Origin: Pyxicephalus adspersus | Lineage: Eukaryota; Chordata; Amphibia; Anura; Pyxicephalidae | Assembly (NCBI RefSeq): GCF_032062135.1 | Contig: NC_092859.1 | Location: forward strand, 23,535,126 to 23,599,125 | Length of the DNA: 64,000 nucleotides | Reading direction: 5' to 3' | Shown here: positions 48,333 through 60,195 of the stretch, piece by piece | How positions within the stretch are numbered: position 1 is the first letter of the stretch | How the letters are laid out: every line of letters begins with the position of its first letter | Notes under the pieces: model-generated | Seen by the model: the letters and a program-made list of their open reading frames with translations, nothing else | Database searches by the model: none | Told to the model about the DNA's origin: nothing | Made by a program: the position numbers and the translations under genes

Positions 48333-49059
48333 CAGTAGAACTTCAGTTATCCGGCACCCACGGGGAATGCCCGATTCCGGATAAGTGTAGTTTCCAGTTA
48401 ACTTCGGTTACTCTGAAACTGAGGTTTCTCAGCCATTCAGCACTAGACTTGAATGGGGAGACTTGTCTAATTCACTTCGCTTGAGCGTCATCAGGGTTCC
48501 CCTTTTCTCAGCCAATCATGGAGTGAAGCAATCAGTGGAGCTCTTCTCTGCTCTCTTGACAGCTCCGCTCTACTGATTGCCCCCGCAGCCCTAGAAGAGC
48601 TGTGGTATGTGTTCTTGGATGCAGAACACACTATTATTAATATTAATAATATTACACATTATTTATAAATATTAATATTATTACACAGTATTTATATAGC
48701 GCCATCATATTACACAGCGCTGTACAAAGTCAATAGTTGTGACACTAATTGTACCTCAAAGAGGCTCACAATCTAATATCCCTACAATTGTCATTAATCT
48801 TTATTACAGTCTAAGGTCAATTTTTGGGAGGAAGTAAAATACCTTAACTGCATGTTTTGGAATGTGGGAGTAAACTCATGCAGACACTGGTAGAACCTGC
48901 AAACTCCATGCAGATAGTGCCCTGGCCAGGATTCGAACCTGGGGCCTAGCGCTGCAAAGACCGCAGTGCTAACCACAGCAATCAAGAAAGCGGAGTTGTC
49001 AGGTGCCGGTTATCTGAGTTTTCTGGTTATCTGAGTTCTGCATAACCGGGGTTCTACTG
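48333..49059. mobile_element. Tigger/pogo-like element split by a SINE
   Basis: Left end cagtagaacttcagttatcc and right end ataaccggggttctactg are inverted repeats of the Tigger type. TA precedes the left end; the right flank reads TG. The inside is interrupted by the SINE at 48677-48976. No transposase frame. Confidence 0.7.
48677..48976 (-). repeat. tRNA-derived SINE, family A, near full length
   Basis: Minus-strand copy: on the plus strand it runs tatttatatagcgccatcat, ggctcacaatctaatatccc, gccaggattcgaacctggg (B box complement) and cagtgctaacca (head). Best preserved tRNA-like head in the window. Confidence 0.85.
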
Positions 49060-50316
49060 TGGCAATAATGGAAAAATCAGCAGACATAAAACAGGCCCAT
49101 ACTAAAAAACAAAATGTCACCGGGATATATAGCTAATTGACATTGGAGACATGCAAATAAATTCCTGGCTCCTGTTGGTTTTTTGTTTAAGCTGCACACT
49201 GCATGGCACATGTGCGGTATAGTGTAAAGCTGGGCTCTTTGTGTGGCGATGCCAGCTGCCAGGGACAATGTAATTCCTGTTTAAGAGTTACCACCCAATG
49301 AGGAACCAATGAAGCCAGAAGTAATGCAGGGAGGATGGCGGCTTCCATAGACTTGGCGATAAATAGACCCCGGACCTGTCATAGCTGCATGGCTCCTGCA
49401 CACAGGTAAGTCTGTGCCATAACAGACAAGTATTGTGGCAGAAGCTCACAACCCACTAAAAAGTACATTTCCACTTTTTAGAGAATACACAGAACCAGAA
49501 TTAGTATTTCTATGCACTTGTCTGGTAATGAACATTATTCACAGTGCTGAGCTCTGCAGACTGGAAAAAGTTGTATTTCCCAGTGCACAATGCAATCACT
49601 CTGAATGTAATAAATATAAAACTCATTTTATTGACTGCAGTAATAAGGACCTTTAAACTGTGCTTCAGAAGCAATTCATTATTGCCCTTTGGAATTGGTT
49701 ACAGTGCAATAATGAATAGATATGTTCATATAACAATGCAATTTAAGATTTGTGAGTCATGCCGATACAGATATTTAACCATACCAGTTCCATCCCAGAA
49801 CCCCTTCCCTGGATAGAAAGTGATCAGAATTATGATCAGATGTGGTACAATTGTACAAACACAAAACACTTTGTTTAATATTTACCAACATGCTGGCTGA
49901 TAAAATTCCTTCAGACTCCCTTCCACTTACCAGATCAGAAATCAGATCAGAAGTGAAATGTGTTTCTAGAAGACTGTCTTGTTCAGTCAGTGATATTTTC
50001 ACATTGTTATCATATTTGTTTTCTTACATGTTTTTGCTTTTTTAGTTTTGTGTATCCTTGTGCAGTAAAATATAGTGTGGGGGTCATATAATGCTGTAGG
50101 TGGGGGGTGTTGGTAATGTTGGATGTAGTAGATTGTAGTTAGTAATGATAAAATGTTAGGTAGGTGATTGCTTTTTCACATTTTGATTGCACTTTATTAT
50201 TAATCCTAATACATATTCTTCACTAGCAAGCAATATTTATGTCAGGGCACAAAAAGCACAATTAGTACATCTCCCTTATACACAAACTTCTTCCTTTGTT
50301 TTTTTCTATTTAAATA

Positions 50317-50624
50317 CAGTTGACAATAGAAAATCCAGCCATCGATAATCCGGTTCCTTCAGATTTCCGGCATGAATTTTGGATCACATTTTCAATACAG
50401 GGACTGTAGTACACTGTTTGGCCACTTATGTTTTAATGGCGCTGTTCTGCAGAAACAGCTGTTAAGTCTTGCTTGCTAAATTAAATACACGTCTGTCGGG
50501 TGCTGCGAGAAAAAGGCTGGCCTGTGTGTGAAGGTAAGTATACCTTTTAAAAAAAACGGGGTTTTCGAAAATCCAGTACTCCTCAGGTCCGGAGGTTCCG
50601 GATTTTTGAATGTCATCTGTACTG
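50317..50624 (+). mobile_element. pogo-like MITE, copy 1
   Basis: CAGTTGACAAT... at the left and ...TCATCTGTACTG at the right, flanked by TA on both sides (50315-50316, 50625-50626). It contains tggccacttatgtttt also found inverted in copy 2 (56246-56581). Confidence 0.75.
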
Positions 50625-51857
50625 TAAGTACAGAAAAATATCTGTTCATCTGCCAAAAATCTAATAAACTTTTTGTGTAAGATGCATTGAAATCCTCAGC
50701 ATCTTTTCCTAAGTTCTTAACCGCTGGATCACAGAACACCCTTCAGGAAGTGATTTGGAGATTGGTGATTTAGAGGTGATATTCAGGAGGGGATTTGTAG
50801 TTCACAACAGGAAACTGGGCTGGAGCTGGAGCTCCGGTGTGGCCTCCCTGCTGTGGCTCCCCAATTTCCCTGGTAGGGGGTGGGGCCATTAGGGTGGGAC
50901 TCAGACTCCCACCGACCCCTGAAAAGGCCTAGTGGCCATAAAAGTTTGCCGACCCCCGCTCTAGAGCAATAGTCGCCAACCAATTGAACGTGGTCCATGA
51001 GAAAATGTTGGTGGTCCACAGAAAAATTTGGACATTATTTGCAATTTTTGTGTTTATTTACTAAAACAAAAAGAATATTCTAATAAATTCTTATATTCTC
51101 AATGACAATTTTCACCTTTATATTGCACTAAATTCATGAACTGTACTAGAGACGGAAAAACAAGGGAGGCGCAGCGTGACGTCAGTGTAGTCTTAAATTG
51201 TATGAGGCAACCGTTGCCGAGCCATATGCTTCAGTATTGTTTCCACCATTATAAGTCACTCCGCTCCGCCAATACCGATTTTCATCCGATTTTTTTTTTA
51301 TTTTTTTTTTTTCCTCAGATGCTCTTTTAGGTAAGTATGACCAAAGTGCCCACTCTGTATTTTCTTTAATTGTTAAATCTAATGGCATCAAATAGTTTGA
51401 CTTTGATAACTATCATTTCTTGTTTGGTCCTAGATTCAAATGAAATAAACCCATAATGAGTGAGAAACAGCAAACAAATATTTTGCATTTCTTTAGTAAT
51501 ACCAAAGATAATACAAATAATGATAAAAGTAACAATAGTAATACTTCACTTAACCGTCAGCTGATCAATGAATCAGAGATGCCACAGTCCTTGTCAGGCA
51601 CCATTAGGAAGATCATTAGTTTACAAATGTATTGATCTTATATAAAAAAAAATTCATGTTAATGGTCCGCAGGATTTAAAATAAAGAATTTCCAATTTAC
51701 ACAAATGAATATTTTTGGGATGACTTTATTTAATAAGTGAAAAAACTCTTGCTACTAATATATCATATTCTTTTACTTTATCTTTACAGGTGGCTTTGTT
51801 TATGGAAATTACGTTGATAAGGGTTTTCTCTGTGTAATCAATCCTATGATTGCAGCG

Positions 51858-51864
51858 TGAGTCA
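51858..51864 (+). promoter_or_regulatory. AP-1-like TGAGTCA upstream of TRIM F
   Basis: TGAGTCA within a block atgattgcagcgtgagtcac shared in form with TRIM C and TRIM E; 69 nt before the ATG. Confidence 0.45.
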
Positions 51865-51932
51865 CAGCCTCGCCCTATACAGAAACATATCGTATGCAGG
51901 CTGAAATAACTTTCGTTTTTCTGCTGTCAGAG

Positions 51933-53549
51933 ATGGCGTCTGCTGATCTGAGGAAGCTGCTGGTCTGTTCTGGTTGTTTAAACACTTACACCGATCCCGT
52001 AATAATAAATTGTGGACACAGCTTCTGTCGGGTCTGTATTGATCGTGTGCTGGATAAACAGATGGAGTCTGGAGGTTATTCCTGTCCTGAATGCGGTGAG
52101 AAGTTTCAGGAGCGGCCTGCACTACACAACAATATCATTCTGCATGACATAGTAGAAAATTTCCATTGTGATCAGCCAGGTCAGCTGGAGTCCGCCATCA
52201 CTTGTACTTATTGTATTCACGCTTCTGTACCCGCTGTCAAATGTTGTTTGCTGTGTGAAGCTTCTCTGTGCGGTAATCACTTAAAGGTCCATAGCAAATC
52301 TCAAGAACATGTCTTATCTGACCCCAATACTTCTCCCGAGGATAGAAAAAGCTCTCTCCATAAGAAGATCATGGAGTACAGCTGCACTGAGAACTCTGAG
52401 TCCATTCATGTGTCTTGTTGTCTAATCGCAATACACAAAGGTGACCAAGTAGCGTCACTAAATGAGATCTCTGAGAAGACAAAAAAATTGAGAAGTATTC
52501 AGCAGAAATTCATGGCAAAGAAAGAGGAGATTGAAAAAAGAGTTCAAAGTCTGTATTATCACCAGAGGAAAGTAGAACAAAAAGTGGACAATGAAATAAA
52601 GAAAGTCATCAACCTGTTTACAGATTTTAGAAGACAACTGGAAGACCTGGAGAAGACGGTCCTTAGTGAGATCTCCAGGCAAAAAAATCAACATTCCCTC
52701 TTAATTTCCGACCTGATCCAGCAACTGGAAACAAAGAAGGATGAGTTGTCCAGAAGGATGCATCAAATTGAGGAGCAGTGTAACACAACAGATCCATTGA
52801 GGGTCCCATTGGAATCAGACATTAGTGACTTGTATGATACAGGAGATGGAGATACCAAGGACATAAAGACCTATGAAGAACAACTACAAACTGATGGAGA
52901 TCTGGATTTAACCCATATCAGGCACATATTACGTACAGGTTTATCTGATATAATAACAAGGCTTAATGGGGGGATCTATGTACAGGAAGCACTAGATATA
53001 TTGTTGGATGTAAACTCGGCTACCCAAAACCTCCATGTATCAGATGATATGAAGACTGCAACCTTGATGGGAAACCAGAATCGCCCAGAGACACCAGAAA
53101 CATTTCAGTTCTATCCTCAGGTTATAAGCAGAGGAACGTTCAACTCAGGAAGACATTACTGGGAAGTGGATGTCAGGGGGTCCCATTATTGGAAGATTGG
53201 GGTGTGTTATCCCAGTATACAAAGAAAAGGAGGGCAAAGGGGTTCAGAAGGCCTGTCTGGTAATCAAGAAATAGGATATAATGATAAGTCTTGGGTGATG
53301 GAGAGATGGAATATGGAGTATTTTATGATACATGACCACAGAAGGTTCCAATTACATGACAATATCACCGGTGATAAGATCAGGGTGCTACTGGACTATG
53401 AAGCTGGGCAGATCTCATTTTATGACTTGGGTGACCAAATCCGCCATCTCCACTCCTACACCGCCATTTTCACAGAACCTCTCCATGCTGCTTTACTTAT
53501 ATGGGATGATTTTGGGTTTTTAACAATAGGTGGAGGGGATCAACATTAA
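51933..53549 (+). CDS. TRIM F: RING / B-box 1 / degenerate B-box 2 / coiled-coil / PRY-SPRY
   Basis: A 538-aa single-exon TRIM from the ATG at 51933; an in-frame ATG at 51894 would add 13 residues, but MASADLRK aligns with the paralogues' start. RING is complete (C12, C15, C27, H29, C32, C35, C51, C54) and B-box 1 is complete at 91-126. B-box 2 has lost four of eight zinc-ligand positions relative to TRIM A: S140 for Cys, N154 for Asp, H159 for Cys, D171 for His. The coiled coil is about 175-290. PRY-SPRY is about 355-530, with WKIGVCYP and LDYEAGQISFYD, and a short insertion after CYPSIQ. Same TRIM25/finTRIM-like subgroup as A and B but more diverged. E3 ligase activity is likely from the intact RING. 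Confidence 0.92.
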   Translation: MASADLRKLLVCSGCLNTYTDPVIINCGHSFCRVCIDRVLDKQMESGGYSCPECGEKFQERPALHNNIILHDIVENFHCDQPGQLESAITCTYCIHASVPAVKCCLLCEASLCGNHLKVHSKSQEHVLSDPNTSPEDRKSSLHKKIMEYSCTENSESIHVSCCLIAIHKGDQVASLNEISEKTKKLRSIQQKFMAKKEEIEKRVQSLYYHQRKVEQKVDNEIKKVINLFTDFRRQLEDLEKTVLSEISRQKNQHSLLISDLIQQLETKKDELSRRMHQIEEQCNTTDPLRVPLESDISDLYDTGDGDTKDIKTYEEQLQTDGDLDLTHIRHILRTGLSDIITRLNGGIYVQEALDILLDVNSATQNLHVSDDMKTATLMGNQNRPETPETFQFYPQVISRGTFNSGRHYWEVDVRGSHYWKIGVCYPSIQRKGGQRGSEGLSGNQEIGYNDKSWVMERWNMEYFMIHDHRRFQLHDNITGDKIRVLLDYEAGQISFYDLGDQIRHLHSYTAIFTEPLHAALLIWDDFGFLTIGGGDQH

Positions 53550-55728
53550 AATGCAAAAATTGGGTTTAACATCAAAAGGGGAAGATTTGATTAGGTGTAG
53601 GATTTTGGCAGTGAAATACGGCCAGGGGTCATTTACTGGATTTAAAGCCAGGTAACCAGACTCACATAGAGTGAGAAAAAAAACTAAGGTCATTACAAAA
53701 GTATTTAATGAGCCAGAAAAACAGAAAGCAAACTCCAAAAAGTACCAACTTGTGGGGCACTTTGGGAACTCCAAAACGTGATGAGTTCTGTTAGGCCAAG
53801 AGCTTTGACCTTCTAGGGCCTTATCAATGACCACCAGATTCATCCATCCATCAGTCCATACATGCAGTAGGGTCCAAAGCCCTTGGGCACAGAAGCTGCC
53901 CAACAATAATATAATTAGCCCAAGATTGGGACTCCTAGGGTGCTCCATAAGGTTTGGCAATAGGTAAGGACTTGTCTGGGGGGCATTTGTCCCTAGGTAA
54001 ATGCAAATTAGAATGTTAATCCTCATTCAGAGCTTGATTGTAACAAGAGCTGCTGGATATTCCACTGACACCTGTCTTTCAGCATTAGTTTATTTGCTGG
54101 CCTGAAATCATAAAACCAAATGTGGAGATGATGCAGTAATATAAAAAATTATACTCGCATGTGTTTGATTTACTAAAGGAATCTGGGCTGCTAATTCCGC
54201 CCGAATTATCCAAATATCACCATTGGAAGTTTTACCCTCCTGTTCTGGAGACCACTGTAAACTGTTTCTGGCCACCAGAACAAAAAGAGGAGAATCTTCC
54301 CAAATACAGCAATAAAAACCTTACCAATGTTCTAAACCTTCCACTCCAAATCTAAAACAAAGTTATTTTTAACATGCATTTTATTTAAAAAAAATGAATT
54401 TTGATTTATGTAGTCAGAGAGATTTGGTCATTGGATATTGATTTAGATTTTGTCTTCAGAGTTTTTATGCTGGGGCACCTTTAATAAATTTCTTTAATAA
54501 GAAATATAAATGCAGACATTATTTTATATATTTAGTTCTGAAATGTGTCGACTTATGGTGGTCGTTGAAACAGGTGGAAACCTTTTACTATTCTAATCAG
54601 TGCTGCAAATCTGATTGGTTGCTGTGAGTTAACACACTTTGCTTATTAAACTACTTTTTGAATAGCCCGTATTTACTCTAAATGTATAATTTGCATTTCA
54701 AATAAATAAATAAATATTAAAGTACATTATGTACCATATATTTCCTTGTGTTTTATCTTATTAAAGATGGAGAAATACCTGATGATATGCAAGAAGTGCA
54801 CCCAGTTCTAGTTGTGGGCTGACAACACAAATTTTGTGGGCTCAGTGGTGTCTCCCTTGTTATTAGTTGTGTTTTGCCATCCCTTACCTCCTCAGTCCAT
54901 GATCCAAGTACAGAGAAGGCTGAATATTCTCCTTTAGATTTCACAGCAAGACAAGGGTGCTTTAAACTCCTCACAGAATTACCACTAATTCTTTTTTTAC
55001 TTATTGATACAAAAATAACTTGGTTTTCCTATGTTGCGTTTACGTATCAGTAAACGTCTCCTGGTTTTGTTCCTCATCCACAGATGTCATTTTATAAGAA
55101 AGGAAACTGCATATTCGTTAAATATTGCATTTAGATTTTTCTTGACAAAAACTGGAAATGACAAGGACTGATTCATTCTACAAATTCCATGTGCCTTGCT
55201 AATATGAGGTCTATTTTTATGGTAAATAAACTAACTAAACAAAAAATTCCCTTTTCTGACATTAGCTCATACTTTGGAAATTTGGATCCCTGGGGAGTTG
55301 GCAGAGACATAAACATCAGATTTGGTATTCTTACTAAAACTGAAGTGAATGTATCACTAAGTGGGCAAATTAAATTAAACATACCAGGGGATAACTTTAG
55401 TGAAAGCATTTAAATCAAATATAATAAAATGATTAGTAGATCCTGGGAAAATAATTAGCAATTTTTTTACTTTTCTGTAAAAATTACAATTGCACCCACC
55501 CCCATGGACTTCCTATTGGTCATAAAGTCCCCCCCCCCCCATACTTATTAAAAGACTATTAGGGTAGGGGTGAAACCATGCTAGGTAGCTAACAAGGTAA
55601 CTGACAATTTATGCAATACGTTTTCTTTTTGTTTGATAGCCTTTGGCCCTGTGTACTCTGCATTCCACAGAACAAACCTGGAAAGCTGCAGCAAATTTTA
55701 TCACCCCTCCCTATATCCTTTGCCGCCT

Positions 55729-55866
55729 ATAGCCTTTGCAGCGCTGGGTCCCAGGTTCGAATCCCGGCCAGGAAATTATTTGCCTGGAGCTTGCAGGTTC
55801 TTCCCGTGTTTGTGTGAGTTTCCTCCGGGTACTCCGGTTTCCTCCCACATACCAAAAACATGCAGT
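55729..55866 (+). repeat. tRNA-derived SINE, family A, 5' half
   Basis: Contains tagcctttgcagcgctgggt, a clear B box ggttcgaatcc, and gtgagtttcctccgggtact. Lacks the 3' tail. Not a functional tRNA: no acceptor stem. Confidence 0.8.
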
Positions 55867-56181
55867 TAAATTACGGGTCGGCAAACTCTGGCCTTTAGGC
55901 CAGATACGGCCTAGCTGGTAGTTTGTTCCGACCTAACACCCCCTAGTGCCGGCTGGCAACCCATGGCCCCACTCCAGGGGGCATTAGGAACTTTTCTGAC
56001 GCTGCTGATTTTTTTTTTTTTTTTTAGTGAAGTCACCTAAACATTTCTAATGAACAAATCTGCTGGGGTTGTCAAAGGGTCTTATGGAAACATACCCATC
56101 ATAAAGGAATGCATCCCGAAACTTTAATTACCAATATGTTTTGTCCCATGTCAGTTGGTAGTATTTCTTTAATTATTCATT

Positions 56182-56635
56182 AGATTGTGAGTCCCCTTAG
56201 GGAACAGCTAGTGATAGAACTTTGGACTTTATACAGTGGTGCGTACAGGTTGAGAATCAAAATTTCAGCAACCTCTGGACCTGAGGTGTGCCGGATCTTG
56301 GAAAATTCCAGATTTCTGAAGATTATACTCACCTCCACACACAGGCCAGCCTTCCTCTCGCAGTACTGCGGACATCTGGCACAGTTCCAGGGAGCAGGAC
56401 GTCTCAACGTGTATTTAGTGTAGCAAGCAAGACCTAACAGATGTTTCCGCAAACCAGCGCCATCAAAACATATGTGGCCAAACAGTGTACTGCAGTCCTT
56501 GTATAGAAAATGGACCCAAAAATCATGCTGGGAAACTGAAAGAACCAGATTATCGATGGCCAGATTTTCGATTGTCAACTGTATAATGTTGACACTATAG
56601 AAATACTGTGTAATAATAATAATAATAATAATAAA
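56182..56635 (+). repeat. SINE family A tail interrupted by a MITE
   Basis: The tail starts ttagattgtgagtccc and reaches acagtggtgcgta at 56245; it resumes at 56582 with taatgttgacac, tagaaatactgtgtaa and an (AAT)n run. Confidence 0.75.
56246..56581 (-). mobile_element. pogo-like MITE, copy 2, nested in SINE
   Basis: Begins caggttgagaatc and ends ttttcgattgtcaactg, the reverse complement of copy 1's left end. TA is duplicated on both sides (56244-56245 and 56582-56583). Confidence 0.78.
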
Positions 56636-57160
56636 GTTAGAATGACAAAGAAGGTCAGTATTAGGATAACATGAAGGCTTAGAAGTGAGTTGGTATTAGC
56701 ATTGCAGAGTAGGGATAAACAAAAACATGTTTTTTGTAGTAAATGAAGTTTTTCCGTAAAACAATGTATAAGTGTAAAGCATACTTGGGAAAACTTTTCT
56801 AAAGCTGTTCATTGTTTTGTTTTTGGATTGCATGTCTCCGAAATATATATTGTGAACAAAACTGAAGGGGATGTCAAAGGGTCCTATGGAATCCTATTCA
56901 ACATGAAGGAATAAATGCCCAATTACCAATAGGTTTTGTCCCAAGTCAATTGGTAGTATTTCTTTAAATCTGACACTTTTTTTTCATTAACAGATTCCAA
57001 TGGCAAAACCTATTACGAATATTGGAAAGCTGAATGTGTTGGGATTTATTTTTCTATTGAAAAATATTTCATTTTTTACCTGTCATAGGCTTGTACCATC
57101 ATATTGAAATAAGGCTTTTTTTCAGGCATGGAATTAGCCTGGGTGCATGCTCTCACCCAA

Positions 57161-57613
57161 TGGCCCTAATTCATCAAGCAGAATCGGATGATCGCTCGCG
57201 CATTCATATTCGCGATCCGAAATCGTATGCCGTCGCGCAATTCAGCAACTGAAAAAGCTTGCGGCCGGAGCCGCCCATCTCCGGCAGCTTTACACTGGCG
57301 AGCTTGCATTAAAAGTCACTGTTCCCCTAGATAATTATGCACAGAACAGAGAGCAGGTGCGCGCTAATTAATTGCTATGATCTCACCATTGAGCTTAACA
57401 GATCCTCCTTAATATCGCAGCTGAAATCTAATCGCCTTAATTGGCAGATTGGCGCCCCCTATTGCTCATTATTATCAAGCCAGGAATCCGGCTGGCAGTG
57501 AGGAGGTGAGTGTACGAGCGCACTCGACTCCGGACCGCGGGAAACCGAGCTCGCTGGTCGCGCGTACTTTCGCGCTTCCAGCGAGCGCAGATTTTATTGA
57601 TGAATCAGGGCCA
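57161..57613. mobile_element. CpG-rich foldback MITE
   Basis: Ends tggccctaattcatcaa and ttgatgaatcagggcca are inverted repeats with one mismatch. The inside is rich in CpG (gcgatcc, cgcgcgt), unlike its surroundings. No open frame of note. Target duplication not obvious. Confidence 0.7.
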
Positions 57614-59689
57614 TTCTGTCCATACCTGACCAATAAGAGCCTGTCTGCCATGATGAAGATGATGAACATGATGCAAAAAAAAAAAAAAACTCTCCTACTG
57701 ACTTTAAAAAACTTGTTTTTTCCCACACTTTACATTAAAACACATGTTTTTTAAAATGTTTTCACTAACCCAAACCCCCTGCAATGTTAGTGAGAAAACT
57801 TTGCATTCATCTTTAAAAATGGCTTTCTGGATTTTACATAAACTTTAATTTACAGAAAAGCATCTTTTTTTTTGGGGGGGGGGCAAATTTTCACAGGTCT
57901 AACTGACAAATGCTCACTTTTTTTCCAATATAATTGTGACAATACACTAGTGACACGACTTTACAATTCATGTAAAAAGTCTCAGGCCAAAAACTTTACC
58001 ACAGTTTGCTGAAATGTCTTTGCATTTTCCTAGTTTGTGAAACCGCAATGTTTAAGGGGTTTCAATGAACTTTGGTGAAAAATTGATTGGTGAAAATTGA
58101 TGGGTAGCCATGGATGTCAATGCCTTTCAATGGCTACAATTGCCTGGATCTGGCGTCCTGCTGAGAGGTGCAGCCATGTTCCCCCATGATGTCCATACAG
58201 AGGAATGGAGATGGATTGTTCAATGTTGTCCAACCTATAGAGCAATGCAGATAATTCCATTGTTTGGCTCCACTACAGAAGAACTGTGGTCCTGGAAAGT
58301 GTGACACCTCTGCTGCTATTTGATGAGGGATGTTTAGTATAAATTCCAGGAATCAGATACCTGCATAGTAAACATTGGCAGTGCACAGCTATCCCCACAG
58401 TTTGCCAATTTCTATTAGTAAAACAGTGTACTGTACAGATACAGATCAGCCACCCTCTGCGCCATACACCCAAAAATAAACTGATAGCAGAATAGGGTCA
58501 TCATAGGTCTAGATTTACTTTCCTGCATTCTATTTTAAGTCTGATAACTTTGTACAATAAATATAAAATCCAAACAAAAAAACAATACGGTTTGAAAAAA
58601 ACTAAATGAGGGACTTTTAAGGTCAGATTCACTTAACTAATTAATTTACCATAAAGTATAAAATTACAATAATGTTTATTAATAAATTAATCATTAAAAC
58701 ATATATTACACCCAATATATAAAATCATTTAGTGTGAGTACAGCATACAAGAGATCTCCTAGTAGAAGCCTCTTCTAGTGAGGTGTTCCAGCAAATTCAA
58801 CGTATTTGGCGGATGCTTTCATCTTAAAAGTTCCCCATTTTGTTTTTTTTAAACTGTATTGTTTTTCTGTATTTTCGCTTTATTTGGGATGTGGTTGAAT
58901 TGAAATCTGGAAGAGTACAAACGCTATATAAAATCCAAACAAACAGCTAGCTCCACACCCCCCATATGTGTGAGCTGCTCTGCCTGCCAAATAATTTAGA
59001 TTTACTGTCTATCCAGTCCTGATAATTACTTGCAATGTCACAAATGTTTTTCTGCTACAGTTCAGTAACACCAACAGGTCTTGTCCCTCCTCCAACCTAT
59101 AATTGGACAATAAATGGAGAAGAAACACAAAGATTGGTTAATATCACTGCCCTTAGCCTGTTCCTTGCTATCAGCACGCCCCTTCCTTCCCCTTCTTCCC
59201 AATCTGAGCTCTGTTGTACAAAGAATTGCAAAATGGTGACACTAGAACGTACACTACTTGGATTAAATGCATAATAAATAATAGTTATGTAATCCTAAAT
59301 ATTGAACTATAATAACTTGTGTATTTTATATTTATTTATAAAGCATAGAAATCTTCTTCATTGCTTAACAAAGTCCATAGTCATGTCATTATTCTGACAC
59401 AATCACCCCTCCCCTAAGAATGCCTGAGCTGGACTGTCTGAGGGTGCGTCAGAGATTGCAGACCATTGCACAATCGGGGAAAAGGTAACAGGATCAATAG
59501 ATATCAATGATGAGTATGGGCACAATTTATTAGTAGCAGACTTGCTTTAACCCCTCCCTGGCCATTGCTGGGTCACCTACAAAAATATGTTGAGAAGGGT
59601 TTAAAAGTAAAACTCTGTACAGAAGTCTGATGGACATTAGAGGATTGATGGTGGAGATGATCATTTGTGATTTGATGAATAAAAGAGAA

Positions 59690-59852
59690 CTGTGCACACA
59701 GCTCCATGGAGAGGGGACGGGGCAGGACGAGCGAGCGGTTCCAGCCTAAGGCTATGTATAATCGTCCATATCATCTGTCCGATAATCGGCTCTGGGCTGA
59801 AAGATCCTTTCCAATGACAAATATTGCACATGTGTTTGTAGCCTAAGTAAGG
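59690..59852. mobile_element. rearranged copy of the 22.8 kb MITE
   Basis: Contains catggagaggggacgggg, ggctatgtataatcgtcc, ccgataatcggctctgggct, gatcctttccaatgacaaat and tgtttgtagcctaag: pieces of the 22790-23091 element in altered order. Confidence 0.55.
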
Positions 59853-60097
59853 CAATCTCCCTATCCTGTGGTTATTTCATTACTGTAACACAGTAATATT
59901 ACAAAAGAAGAAGCATTTATGGTATAACTCAAACACATTTATTTCTTTTTATAACTTCCTCCATTCTCCGGGTCATTCCTGTGATCTCAGTGATCAGGGA
60001 CTTTCCCTGTTATTCCATCCTTCACCAAATAGACCCATTATGGCCCTCTGTTTTGTATGATCTGTGTCCTTTGTACGCTAATCATATGATCCCGGTG

Positions 60098-60104
60098 TGA
60101 GTCA
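60098..60104 (+). promoter_or_regulatory. AP-1-like TGAGTCA upstream of TRIM E
   Basis: TGAGTCA plus TCCGCCTC, 92 nt before the ATG. The block around it aligns without gaps to the one before TRIM C. Confidence 0.45.
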
Positions 60105-60195
60105 CAATTCTCCGCCTCGCTGAGTTGTGTAAATAGCTCTGCTGCTCTCTGTGGGTTAGAAGCTTTTAGATTAACTCCGTTTCCTGATTTCAGTG

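Larger units (their letters stand above)
47074..51932. other. intergenic between TRIM D and TRIM F
   Basis: 3' flank of D to 47788, then AT-rich DNA with a dispersed repeat (48068-48200), a Tigger-like element split by a SINE (48333-49059), a pogo-like MITE (50317-50624) and a likely hAT-type fragment near 50960-51040. No gene recognised. Confidence 0.6.
53550..60195. other. intergenic between TRIM F and TRIM E
   Basis: Repeat-rich: SINE fragment 55729-55866, interrupted SINE 56182-56635 with nested MITE 56246-56581, foldback MITE 57161-57613, poly-A/T and C runs (55530-55540), and a rearranged copy of the 22.8 kb MITE near 59690-59852. No gene recognised. Confidence 0.6.

Noticed and set aside
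55729..55790. tRNA gene (clear B box ggttcgaatcc)
   Set aside because: No cloverleaf acceptor stem; the sequence continues into the SINE body shared with 21.5, 23.2 and 48.7 kb.
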